Shown piece by piece: positions 1 to 7,053 of a DNA stretch of 39,126 nucleotides. Origin of the DNA: a virus; the IMG/VR virus record IMGVR_UViG_3300006790_001296, positions 1-39,126 of that record. One strand, 5' to 3'. Below the pieces are notes generated by a model. That model was not told the origin of the DNA, searched no databases, and was given only the letters and a program-made list of their open reading frames with translations. The position numbers were made by a program, and so were the translations under genes. How positions within the stretch are numbered: the first letter of the stretch is position 1; each line of letters begins with the position of its first letter.

Positions 1-2
1 CT

Positions 3-62
3 GTCACTAAGGTTAAGATTGGGGCCGTGGAGAAGACAGTGACCAAGGAGGTGAAGAAGTAA
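3..62 (+). CDS. C-terminal end of a lysine-rich protein (truncated by window start)
   Basis: Only the last 19 codons are present. They read in frame to a TAA at 60-62 and end in a lysine/glutamate-rich tail (VEKTVTKEVKK). The stop overlaps the next gene's ATG as TAATG, the same coupling used throughout the window, which supports it as a real gene end. The function cannot be judged from this fragment. Its place just before a holin-like gene would fit a lysis-cassette member, but that is only position-based inference. Confidence 0.55.
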   Translation, partial: VTKVKIGAVEKTVTKEVKK

Positions 63-238
63 TGCTACGCTCAAAAACCACTTGGACAGCCATTACTGGT
101 GCGCTGGCCGGGATTGCCGGGTATTTCACTGGGGAGCTTGAGCTTGGTGCTGCCGCTAACGTGGTCATCACCAGTCTATTGGCCCTGTTCCTTAGGCACG
201 GAATCAAGAAGACCGAAAAAGCGGTAACAGGGGAGTGA
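62..238 (+). CDS. Small holin-like membrane protein
   Basis: This 58-residue ORF starts at the ATG of a TAATG junction and ends at TGA 236-238. It has a short polar N-terminus (MLRSKTTW), a hydrophobic stretch at about residues 8-22 (AITGALAGIAGYF), a short acidic turn (GELELG), a second hydrophobic stretch at about 30-45 (NVVITSLLALFL), and a basic tail (RHGIKKTEK). Two membrane segments with a charged C-terminus in under 70 residues is the layout of small phage holins, which permeabilise the inner membrane at lysis. The spanin-like pair directly downstream supports this reading. Another small membrane protein remains possible. The assignment rests on topology and context, not on a recognised family motif. 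Confidence 0.5.
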   Translation: MLRSKTTWTAITGALAGIAGYFTGELELGAAANVVITSLLALFLRHGIKKTEKAVTGE

Positions 239-244
239 ACCCAG

Positions 245-691
245 ATGGGGATTCTCAACTTAATAGCTTCAATTCTAAAGGCCGTCCCAATTCTGGGGCG
301 GCTTTTTGTGAGGTTTGCAGATGATAAGCGAGAGTTAAAGGCACAAGAACGGTATGAGGAAAAACTTAATCTTATTGATAGCGCTGTTGACAAGTATCAT
401 AGGGCAGGGGTGCACGACAGCGGTGAAGCACAACAACAGTCAGGAACTAATGCAGCACCCGCAGTTCCCAAGGGCAGCGTTTCACGCTCCCGAGTTCACA
501 AGGCAAGCGCTAAAAACGATAGTGGAACTGGAGTACCAGCTAGAAAGAAAAAAGTAGCCAAGAAGAAAGCTGTTAAGAAAAAAACAGCTAAAAGAAAGGT
601 ATCTAATGCCAAAGAAAAAAGACCCACGACTCGCCGCAGCGGGCGTAAGCGGATACAACAAGCCGAAAAGAACACCAAATCACAAAACTAA
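245..691 (+). CDS. Candidate inner-membrane spanin (Rz-like) with a lysine-rich tail
   Basis: 148 residues. A GGAG ribosome-binding site at 232-235 lies 9 bases before the ATG. Residues 3-22 form a hydrophobic or amphipathic anchor (ILNLIASILKAVPILGRLFV). A charged helical stretch follows (about 25-55), as in i-spanins, which are anchored in the inner membrane and reach across the periplasm by coiled coil. The C-terminal half is unusual: from about residue 98 it is a histone-like run of KKK/AKKK/KRK blocks ending in RRSGRKR. A lipoprotein ORF lies inside this gene in another frame (354-557), which is the Rz/Rz1 arrangement, and the next gene also overlaps its 3' end. The basic tail could instead mean a nucleic-acid-binding role. 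The spanin call depends mainly on the nested lipoprotein. Confidence 0.5.
   Translation: MGILNLIASILKAVPILGRLFVRFADDKRELKAQERYEEKLNLIDSAVDKYHRAGVHDSGEAQQQSGTNAAPAVPKGSVSRSRVHKASAKNDSGTGVPARKKKVAKKKAVKKKTAKRKVSNAKEKRPTTRRSGRKRIQQAEKNTKSQN
354..557 (+). CDS. Candidate outer-membrane spanin (Rz1-like lipoprotein), nested in the Rz-like gene
   Basis: 67 residues, entirely inside the 245-691 gene in a different forward frame. The N-terminus has the form of a lipoprotein signal: basic start (MRK), a hydrophobic core (LILLIALLTSII), then GQGC with cysteine at residue 20. The mature part is short and polar. Rz1-type o-spanins are small lipoproteins that pair with an i-spanin to fuse inner and outer membranes during lysis, and their genes are often embedded out of frame in the Rz gene. 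The lipobox is imperfect, since the -3 position is G rather than L/V/I. No clear Shine-Dalgarno sequence lies directly ahead of the ATG, so translation may be coupled to the host frame. Confidence 0.5.
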   Translation: MRKNLILLIALLTSIIGQGCTTAVKHNNSQELMQHPQFPRAAFHAPEFTRQALKTIVELEYQLERKK

Positions 692-893
692 ATCTCACGT
701 TGTTGTTGCTAAAGATGGCGACAAAATTAAAACGATAAGATTTGGCCAGCAAGGTGTCAGTGGCGCTGGGAAAAACCCTACTAGCGCTAAGGATAAAGCT
801 CGTAAAAAATCCTATTACGCACGCCACAATGCTCAGGATTCAAGCCCTGATAAAATGAGTGCGAGGTATTGGTCGCATAAGGTTAAATGGTGA
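606..893 (+). CDS. Small basic phage protein (resembles the DUF6321 family)
   Basis: 95 residues. It starts within the 3' end of the Rz-like gene in another frame, with AAAGG upstream as ribosome-binding site. The N-terminus (MPKKKDPRLAAAGVSGYNK) and the C-terminus (KMSARYWSHKVKW) match my memory of a small conserved protein common in marine phage genomes, usually annotated DUF6321. Its biochemical function is not known to me. The protein is strongly basic and has no signal peptide or membrane segment. It ends in TGATG, sharing bases with the next small gene, so the two are probably translated together. Recognition of the family is from memory and should be checked by profile search. Confidence 0.7.
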   Translation: MPKKKDPRLAAAGVSGYNKPKRTPNHKTKSHVVVAKDGDKIKTIRFGQQGVSGAGKNPTSAKDKARKKSYYARHNAQDSSPDKMSARYWSHKVKW

Positions 894-1033
894 TGAGTTT
901 GTATAAGAACATAAACAAAAGAAAGAAGTCGGGAACTAGCCGATCAAAGAAGAACTCAACTATTTCAAAGGAATCCTACGCTAACATGAAAGCAGGCTTT
1001 CCTAAGAAAAAGAAGAGTGGCAAAAAACCGTAA
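893..1033 (+). CDS. Tiny lysine-rich phage protein (46 aa)
   Basis: This ORF starts at the ATG of the ATGA junction closing the preceding gene and stops at TAA 1031-1033. The product is basic (MSLYKNINKRKKSGTSRSKK at the start, FPKKKKSGKKP at the end), with no membrane segment. Similar very small SLYxNINKRKKxGTSRSK proteins occur next to DUF6321-like genes in phage genomes as far as I recall, which favours a real gene over chance. Function unknown; it might bind DNA or RNA. It ends 20 bases from the 3' end of the convergent terminase gene. Confidence 0.6.
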   Translation: MSLYKNINKRKKSGTSRSKKNSTISKESYANMKAGFPKKKKSGKKP

Positions 1034-1054
1034 TCCTTTTAAATCTCCAAGGAT
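1033..1054. terminator. Weak hairpin between convergent genes
   Basis: ATCCTT (1033-1038) and AAGGAT (1049-1054) can pair as a 6-bp stem around a 10-base loop, between the rightward 46-aa gene and the leftward terminase gene. Read leftward, a run of six T follows about 5 bases beyond the stem, so it might terminate terminase transcripts. Read rightward there is no T-tract. The stem is AT-rich and short, so this is tentative. Confidence 0.25.
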
Positions 1055-2526
1055 CAGATTGGGACGGAAGTTAACGAAAGTCTTCCGCTTTTCGGATCGT
1101 TGGAAATTTCTAGGTCGGCTGACATCTCCCCGATCAGGGCATAGCTCAGGCTGTCAAAGCTGTGCTTATTGTCATCATTGACAACGTACTGCCCAACACT
1201 CTTCCCCTTCCTTAAAAACTTCATCATATCAATCGTTCGGTGGCAGTGAGCACTAATATGCAACCTGTTGAGCATTAGTAAATCCTTTATCAGCTTAACC
1301 CTTTGCCTGACTGATCCAGCAAACTTTGGTGCGCCAATCATGTTGATTTTCCCATCGCTGGCAGCGGCTACCACCCTGTGATCGTATGTGTTTCCTGATG
1401 CCCTAAAGCGATTCATGGCAGACATGTCAGACCAATGCGTCCACCTAACTGGCCTTCCTATGTGACTCTCTAGCTGCTCGATCCGATCCATTGCTTCGCC
1501 TGTAAAATCCTCAAGGGATACATCTGCGTGGAGTACAACGAGCTCATCCAGTACCGCCCATCGAACACCATTCATCGTGCGAACCTTCTCCATGATGTGA
1601 AAGGCGTGGTTTCTGTCCCCTAAATCCCAGCCCCCAATTAATTCCGTGCAGTTATCGGAAGGCAATATCACCTCCCATTCATCCTCTATGGGGGAGTCTG
1701 TGTTGCCAACCACATGCAGTGGCGTCTTAAACACCTTTCCAAAATGGGAATCGGTACTACTGGCTGTCCACTTGCCCAGTACATAACGATCATATAACTC
1801 AGGGTCTGGTCTGAATGTGGCGATCAAATCCTTCCTGTCGTGGTCAGAAAGGTAAGGATTGTCGTGAATCATGGATTCAATGATCTGGAACTGCTCGGCG
1901 TACTCAGGGTCTGGGTGATCCTCTTGGAACGGCTCCTCGTACCAGAGCTTATAAATCCAGCTAGTTGTTCCTTCTTCTGCTGGGTTGGTATCCCCGATCC
2001 ACTGATGTCTGTGGTAATCCAGCCCGGGTAAACGAAGCTGCCCCTTGCTGATCGAGAACACGCATGAGTCTTTGAAGTTCGATAGCTCTGAGAAAAATAT
2101 CATGCTAAATCGGGTTCCCTTGATCTTCTCCTCGATGTCGTGATCTACGTCTAGCGAGTGGAGTTGGATTTCTGTTTCGCCTCCATGCATGTTGGCGACT
2201 TTCATGTAGTTCATCTTGGTCACCCCATCTACTTTGGGTTTAACCGTAATCTCAAATCCGTCCAGATTCTCCTCCCATTCTGGGATAATCAGGTCAGTCA
2301 GGTCAGACCAGACTCCAGATTTAGCGTTGCGAATAGTTTTACAGAAGACGCCGACGCGCCCTCCTTTTGTTTCCCAGCAATGGCGAACCAGCCTATGTAG
2401 GACACCGATTGTCTTACTGGAATAACGCGGCCCAGAAACAAGCAGGTATCGTTTGGAGCAGTTAAATATTTCCAACTGCTTTGGGCTGATCGAGGGATAC
2501 CATGCGCCACTAGCATCAAGAGGCAT
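1054..2526 (-). CDS. terL: Terminase large subunit (DNA-packaging ATPase/nuclease)
   Basis: 490 residues, usual length for the family. The N-terminal ATPase has a Walker A-type loop SGPRYSSKT (31-39), a Walker B-type strand MIFFSE (142-147) with the catalytic glutamate, and a coupling-motif candidate GDTNP (178-182). The C-terminal RNase H-like nuclease shows acidic residues in the expected order: D301 in GGWDLGD, D367 in HWSDMSA, and D451/D458 in NDDNKHSFDS. The enzyme pumps DNA into the prohead at the portal and cuts the concatemer. It is encoded leftward while the portal, scaffold and capsid genes run rightward from 32 bp away. No strong Shine-Dalgarno sequence precedes the ATG. A small terminase subunit was not recognised nearby. 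Confidence 0.92.
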   Translation of the reverse strand: MPLDASGAWYPSISPKQLEIFNCSKRYLLVSGPRYSSKTIGVLHRLVRHCWETKGGRVGVFCKTIRNAKSGVWSDLTDLIIPEWEENLDGFEITVKPKVDGVTKMNYMKVANMHGGETEIQLHSLDVDHDIEEKIKGTRFSMIFFSELSNFKDSCVFSISKGQLRLPGLDYHRHQWIGDTNPAEEGTTSWIYKLWYEEPFQEDHPDPEYAEQFQIIESMIHDNPYLSDHDRKDLIATFRPDPELYDRYVLGKWTASSTDSHFGKVFKTPLHVVGNTDSPIEDEWEVILPSDNCTELIGGWDLGDRNHAFHIMEKVRTMNGVRWAVLDELVVLHADVSLEDFTGEAMDRIEQLESHIGRPVRWTHWSDMSAMNRFRASGNTYDHRVVAAASDGKINMIGAPKFAGSVRQRVKLIKDLLMLNRLHISAHCHRTIDMMKFLRKGKSVGQYVVNDDNKHSFDSLSYALIGEMSADLEISNDPKSGRLSLTSVPI

Positions 2527-2558
2527 ATCCGTGCTAATTTAACGGATTGGAGGCATTT

Positions 2559-2798
2559 ATGGCAAATGAGATCACAATAGACCTAACAGACCCTGTTCTC
2601 GCTGAGGCTTTAGCTGAGTGCGACCCGGGTGAAACACACACGATCACGATGGATATAAACGTGACAGAGAAGACCACCCAACTTGTTGGAACGGTTACTC
2701 CAGAATCGGTTGAGAAGTATGGGGAAGAGGAAGAGGTTGTTGAGGAAGCCCCTGCTGCGCCAACTGAAACTCCCGCTGCCGTTGAGGCGGTCATGTAA
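2559..2798 (+). CDS. Small acidic protein, first gene of the head operon
   Basis: 79 residues from the ATG at 2559, preferred over an in-frame TTG at 2547 because GGAGG (2549-2553) sits 5 bases before the ATG. The N-terminal half is probably a beta-rich domain (EITIDLTDPVLAEALAE, then alternating hydrophobic strands). The C-terminus is a glutamate/alanine/proline tail, likely disordered. No family recognised. Position between terminase and portal is where a small terminase subunit is often found, but no DNA-binding helix-turn-helix is visible, so I do not make that call. It overlaps the next gene as TAATG. Confidence 0.65.
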   Translation: MANEITIDLTDPVLAEALAECDPGETHTITMDINVTEKTTQLVGTVTPESVEKYGEEEEVVEEAPAAPTETPAAVEAVM

Positions 2799-3049
2799 TG
2801 CCGAAGCGGAAGCCTGAGGTTACCTACAACAAGGACGGCACGGTCAACTTGACCCTGCGCTTTTACAACCTGAGGCCAAAGAAGGGCAGAAACTTTAGGA
2901 GCGTAGAATACCACGATGCAGTTTTAAAAAATTCTGATCTAAACGCCTATGTGAAGATTTGGCGAAGGATGCCAAGGGCAAGGATCAGGAAGATTATGGT
3001 AGAATACGCCAAGAATCGCATGATTCAAAACAGTCCAGTTATTATATGA
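2798..3049 (+). CDS. Small basic protein of unknown function
   Basis: 83 residues starting at the ATG of a TAATG junction. It is rich in lysine and arginine throughout (MPKRKPEVTYNKDGTVNLTL at the start, then RRMPRARIRKIMVEYAKNR), with a probable C-terminal helix. It could bind nucleic acid or the portal, but I recognise no family. Its stop overlaps the portal's likely start as ATGA (3046-3049), so the two are translationally coupled. Confidence 0.6.
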   Translation: MPKRKPEVTYNKDGTVNLTLRFYNLRPKKGRNFRSVEYHDAVLKNSDLNAYVKIWRRMPRARIRKIMVEYAKNRMIQNSPVII

Positions 3050-5328
3050 TTGATCTGAATGTTCTAAATAGTCGGGGAGTAAACACGGACAAACTAAAGT
3101 CCGTGTTCAATCGTGATGATCACTCTGTCCCTGACAAGGCCGTGCCTCTGCTGGACAGAATCCGAGACAGGATAGATGACGGGCTTCAGTGGTGCATTAA
3201 GAACCACAAAATATATCACGCACTTGATCTGGCTTGGGAAACTCCTTTCCGTCAGGTGAGCTCTACTCTTGCCTATTCACTCATCAACAAAGACTTGGAT
3301 GAGAAGACTGTAAAGGAAGCTGCTCGCGATTGGGGGCTGACAGGCATGATAGATGAAGTGACTGACAGCAAGGGAACATCCCGCAACCTCAACCTGCCGA
3401 TTTTCTTTAATGTATTTGTTCCAATAGTTCGCGCTTATGTGACCATTCGTTGGGCCAGAATCTACAACGACAGAAGGCAATATCCTCTGTTCAAGTATGA
3501 GATGGCACAGAACACAACGACCAACAAACTTCGCAGTGACATCATTACGGATCGAATCCAGACGATGGCGAACAACTATGGGTATTCTGAAACCTTGAAG
3601 CAGGGCATCTTTCACATGCTGCACTACGGCTCCTGCATGATGTTCCCGCAGGAGGAGTGGCATTCGGAGAAGCAGATACTTAGGAATGATGTAGGAGCAG
3701 AGGAGGAGAAGTATGTGAGAGAGGGACTGCGATACCATCTGCCTCATCCTTCAAGAATCTTTTTCGATCAGGCGCATAGGACAACTACTTTCAACACTGA
3801 TAGTGGCTGCGAGTTTGCAGGCTATTGGAGGATCATGCGCTACGGCGATATTCGCAGGAATGAAAAGTTCTGGAACGTGGAGAAAATAAGGTACGGCAGG
3901 ACTACTGACATGCTTGCGAGTGCCAAGACCTACCTTGAGCTCGTCTCTCCTTGCACAATGGAATTTCCGACATCAAGAAATGCTTATGGGATGCTGGATA
4001 GGGAAGAGGAGATAGATAGATATTACAATAAATCTGACGATGACAAAGCTGTACTCATTACTGAATACTTTGAAAAGATCATTCCATCTGAGTATGGCCT
4101 TGGTGATTATGATCATCCTGTATGGTTTCGTTTTTGCTTGGCTAATGATGATACTATTCTTTATGCCGCTCCACTACCTTATTGCCCGGTTGTTTACTAC
4201 GCATACGACCCGCACGAAGGAAGATCAATTAATGCCTCACTAAGTTTAGAGATTGTTCCGTTCCAAGATCAGATTGGGAATCTACTATCCCAGTACCTGT
4301 TGTCAGTTAAGCAAAACCTAGCCAACATTACATTTGTTGACTCTGATCAGGTTCCCAAGTCGATGATCGACCAGCTTCAAAACTGGGGGGAGAAAATATT
4401 TAGGGGTTTGAACTTCATGCCCTTTAGTTCGCGCCAGAACAAATTCGCTCAGTCTGATGTTAGAGAGGCATTCAATTCAGTTCGGTTCTCCACGCTCGAC
4501 ACCAATGGGATCGTCGGGGCGATGCGACAAGTCATCGACATGCTGGAGAGGTTACTCGTCATATCCGCACAGGAAGTTGCTCAGGTCGCAAGCCACGAAC
4601 AGACGGCTGAGGAAGTCCGAACCGTTGCTTCAACAACATCCACAAGGCTTGCTTTCACGGCAACTGGCGTCGATGACGCAATCAACGCATGGAAGGAACA
4701 ACTTTATCGCGGCCTTATGGCTTACGGTGAAGATGAAATTTACGCAAATATTAACTCCCAGTACACGGTTGACTCCCTTCATGCCCTTGGATTCACCGTT
4801 ACAGAGAAAGACGAGGATCGTTCTGGCTCTGTCAAGGTACGAGGACAAAAGAGCGCACTTGCTCTTGAAAGCATTGGTTCTTACCGCGACAGCTTGGATC
4901 GGGTTTCTGACAATGCAATGGCTGCTGCACTAACTCAGTTCTATCAGATAGTGGCCAACGACCCAGAGATTAGGCAAAGCGTTGGCACTGATCAGATATT
5001 GGATGTGATTAATCGAGTCGGCCAGATGCTTGGGTTGCCAAGAGATTTCAAACTTCAAAAGATAAGTGAAGACCAAGGGCCAGAGCAGCAGGCCGAACAA
5101 ATGGCTGCCATAGCGGAGGAAATAAAAGGCTCCGTATTGCAGGAGGTTGGACAGGCGTTAGAGCCTATAGCCCAAAACACTCAACAGAACTCAAGCGCAA
5201 TAGAACAACTGGTTCAGTTGATTAGTCAGGCTCCACAGCCACCTGCTGAATCGCAGTATGATAACATTAACCAAGCTCCCAGCGGAGTCCCAGAAGGTAC
5301 TCCAAATCCAGAACTGGTTGAGGCATAA
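3046..5328 (+). CDS. Portal protein (head-to-tail connector)
   Basis: About 760 residues from the ATG at 3046. A longer version from a TTG at 2959 is possible, but it would overlap the previous gene by 91 bp and lacks a ribosome-binding site, while the ATGA coupling at 3046 matches neighbouring junctions. Large size, position right after terminase and before scaffold and capsid, and portal-like helical segments (LKQGIFHMLHYGSCMMFP; LLSQYLLSVKQNLAN) support the call. The C-terminus is glutamine-rich coiled coil (about 680-745), which could form the barrel or crown. Portals form a dodecameric ring through which terminase pumps DNA. No signature motif was used, so identity rests on context and overall character. 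Confidence 0.78.
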   Translation: MIDLNVLNSRGVNTDKLKSVFNRDDHSVPDKAVPLLDRIRDRIDDGLQWCIKNHKIYHALDLAWETPFRQVSSTLAYSLINKDLDEKTVKEAARDWGLTGMIDEVTDSKGTSRNLNLPIFFNVFVPIVRAYVTIRWARIYNDRRQYPLFKYEMAQNTTTNKLRSDIITDRIQTMANNYGYSETLKQGIFHMLHYGSCMMFPQEEWHSEKQILRNDVGAEEEKYVREGLRYHLPHPSRIFFDQAHRTTTFNTDSGCEFAGYWRIMRYGDIRRNEKFWNVEKIRYGRTTDMLASAKTYLELVSPCTMEFPTSRNAYGMLDREEEIDRYYNKSDDDKAVLITEYFEKIIPSEYGLGDYDHPVWFRFCLANDDTILYAAPLPYCPVVYYAYDPHEGRSINASLSLEIVPFQDQIGNLLSQYLLSVKQNLANITFVDSDQVPKSMIDQLQNWGEKIFRGLNFMPFSSRQNKFAQSDVREAFNSVRFSTLDTNGIVGAMRQVIDMLERLLVISAQEVAQVASHEQTAEEVRTVASTTSTRLAFTATGVDDAINAWKEQLYRGLMAYGEDEIYANINSQYTVDSLHALGFTVTEKDEDRSGSVKVRGQKSALALESIGSYRDSLDRVSDNAMAAALTQFYQIVANDPEIRQSVGTDQILDVINRVGQMLGLPRDFKLQKISEDQGPEQQAEQMAAIAEEIKGSVLQEVGQALEPIAQNTQQNSSAIEQLVQLISQAPQPPAESQYDNINQAPSGVPEGTPNPELVEA

Positions 5329-5566
5329 GGAGTGTTCAGACCTCAAATCCCTTCTACTGGGAGACATAGCTTCTCTACAGGAGAAGGCTTCTCGCGTTTT
5401 AATACAAGCAAACGAAGATGAGCGTAAGATTGCAGATGCTAGGGCAGCGGCATCTGATGCTGAAGACTTAGTTAAGTTTGTTGATATGCTGGATAAGATT
5501 CAGTCTGGAGACTATGAATTTCAAAGAGTCAAAATAGGAGTTTCGGAGAAAATACTATGGAAGTAG
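5258..5566 (+). CDS. Small helical protein overlapping the portal end (start uncertain)
   Basis: The frame is open from an ATG at 5258 (102 aa) or a TTG at 5318 (82 aa). The second start would give only 11 bp overlap with the portal and looks more natural, but neither has a good ribosome-binding site. The product is mostly one long charged helix (SLQEKASRVLIQANEDERKI, ADARAAASDAEDLVKFVDML), suggesting a coiled coil. Placed between portal and scaffold, it may be an assembly chaperone or small scaffold component; this is inference only. Its last codons overlap the start of the scaffold-like gene. Confidence 0.5.
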   Translation: MITLTKLPAESQKVLQIQNWLRHKECSDLKSLLLGDIASLQEKASRVLIQANEDERKIADARAAASDAEDLVKFVDMLDKIQSGDYEFQRVKIGVSEKILWK

Positions 5567-7014
5567 CAGACCCAGTACAGGAACAGGTTGACATCCAAGC
5601 GCCCCCGGGAGTGCAGATGGTCAGCGCCGCAGACTTAGGCAAGCCCCTTATTGATCAAGTACAGGAGCAGGCAAGTCAGGAGGAACCCGAGCAGCAACAG
5701 GAGGAGACTCCTCCCGAGGAACCGAAGGAGGAAATCAAGGATGCCGCTTCTAGTTTGATGGAGCGCCTTGGGTACAAGAAACCCAGCGAGGAGCCGCCAG
5801 CGGAACCTGAACCTGAACCCGAGCCTGTTGAAGAAAAGGCCGAAGAGGAGCCAGTGGCTGAGGAAAAGCCAAAGCGAAAGAGAGGCAGGCCACGGAAGGA
5901 TGAGTCTATCACGGCCAACGAGATCAAGGACATCATCAGGGAGACAGCTTCATCGGTAGCTGCTGCCAATTCCCCTAAGGATACTCCACAACAAGTCACG
6001 AGTTATGATGAGATAGAGGCACTCAACAAGGATGACTTGGAGATATTTGCCTCACTTGAGGAGAAAGACCCCAAATACGCAGGCATCAGGGACAAGTACA
6101 AAAAGTATCTAGGTTCCCTGAGCGGTTACAAAGAGGCATGGGCCAAGGATAATCCCGGTCTTACCTTTAACCCGAACGATGCAGAGCATGAGGACTGGGT
6201 TAACTCCAACATGCCAGAGTTTGATGACAGGGATTTCGATGATGCGAGGATCGAGACAAGGGCCAAGCGCCTGATAAAGGATCAGGAGCAGAAGTACATG
6301 TCTGAACTGGATTCAGTTCGATCTGAGGTGGCAGAAGCCAACATGAAAACCGAGCTACAGGATGGGGCCAACAACTCTATTGCTGAGGTTGTCAGCAACA
6401 TTGATGAGTCCTACTTGAAAATGATTCAAGAGAATGGCGGCGAGGCTTTGGAAGAGGCTGACCCAATCGCTCATCATGTCCTCAATGAGACATTATCTCG
6501 CAGCGAGAACATGCTTTATGAGCTTGAGAAACTGTCCCACCCAAGCAGGAAGTTTAAACTGAATGCAGCAAACGAGACGCACAAGGAGTTGCTTCAGTTT
6601 GCTATGGGCAAGGAGAAGGAGATAGCAGCCCTCTCTCCATCGGATCAAATACACGAAGGGAAGCGCTTTGCTACTACTGAGCAGTACGCGAAGATGAGTG
6701 ATGCCCAGCGGCAAAACCATTGGAGGTTGGAGCCATCTCATATTAAGACGATGTATGTGAGCCAAATAAGCCAAGAAGCGAAGAATCGCATACAATCCGA
6801 AAGGGAAAGGTTTGAACAATATATTTCTAAAAAATCCTCTGGGACAAAAAATTCCCAGTCGGGTTCAGTGAGAGGTATTATTAGCCCTGCAAAACGCACG
6901 AAACCTCAGCCTCCAGCAACAAGCGGAGAAGCTATTTCGTCAACAAGCACTGGTGACCCCGGGAAGAACAATCTCGGTGATCTACCAACTTTGAAAAAGT
7001 TTCTATGGGGATGA
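5557..7014 (+). CDS. Scaffold-like head assembly protein with an AT-hook
   Basis: 485 residues. A GGAG ribosome-binding site lies upstream of the ATG. The first 105 residues are extremely acidic and proline-rich (EEPEQQQEETPPEEPKEE; PEPEPEPEPVEEK) and probably disordered. Residues 105-114 are PKRKRGRPRK, a textbook AT-hook core (RGRPRK) that binds the minor groove of AT-rich DNA. The rest is highly charged helix/coiled coil, with a serine/threonine/proline-rich tail. Position directly before the major capsid gene and the acidic helical character are typical of podovirus scaffold proteins, which fill the prohead and leave before packaging. The AT-hook is not a usual scaffold feature. Confidence 0.7.
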   Translation: MEVADPVQEQVDIQAPPGVQMVSAADLGKPLIDQVQEQASQEEPEQQQEETPPEEPKEEIKDAASSLMERLGYKKPSEEPPAEPEPEPEPVEEKAEEEPVAEEKPKRKRGRPRKDESITANEIKDIIRETASSVAAANSPKDTPQQVTSYDEIEALNKDDLEIFASLEEKDPKYAGIRDKYKKYLGSLSGYKEAWAKDNPGLTFNPNDAEHEDWVNSNMPEFDDRDFDDARIETRAKRLIKDQEQKYMSELDSVRSEVAEANMKTELQDGANNSIAEVVSNIDESYLKMIQENGGEALEEADPIAHHVLNETLSRSENMLYELEKLSHPSRKFKLNAANETHKELLQFAMGKEKEIAALSPSDQIHEGKRFATTEQYAKMSDAQRQNHWRLEPSHIKTMYVSQISQEAKNRIQSERERFEQYISKKSSGTKNSQSGSVRGIISPAKRTKPQPPATSGEAISSTSTGDPGKNNLGDLPTLKKFLWG

Positions 7015-7038
7015 TACAATCCCAACCTTTAACTCTTT

Positions 7039-7045
7039 AGGGAGG
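7039..7045 (+). promoter_or_regulatory. Strong ribosome-binding site of the capsid gene
   Basis: AGGGAGG lies 8 bases before the ATG at 7054, one of the best Shine-Dalgarno matches in the window. This fits a gene whose product is needed in hundreds of copies per virion. Confidence 0.8.
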
Positions 7046-7053
7046 AAAATATT

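Noticed and set aside
13-393. 126-aa leftward open frame at the window start
   Set aside because: Serine/arginine-rich antisense shadow covering the holin-like gene and the start of the spanin-like gene; no supporting signals.
2559-3049. One of the two small genes before the portal as terminase small subunit
   Set aside because: Position is suggestive, but neither shows a helix-turn-helix or the helical oligomerisation pattern expected, so no name was given.
4457-4933. 158-aa forward frame inside the portal gene
   Set aside because: It is out of frame within a strong portal ORF, and its composition looks like frame-shifted coding (many R/S/Q/L) with no ribosome-binding site.
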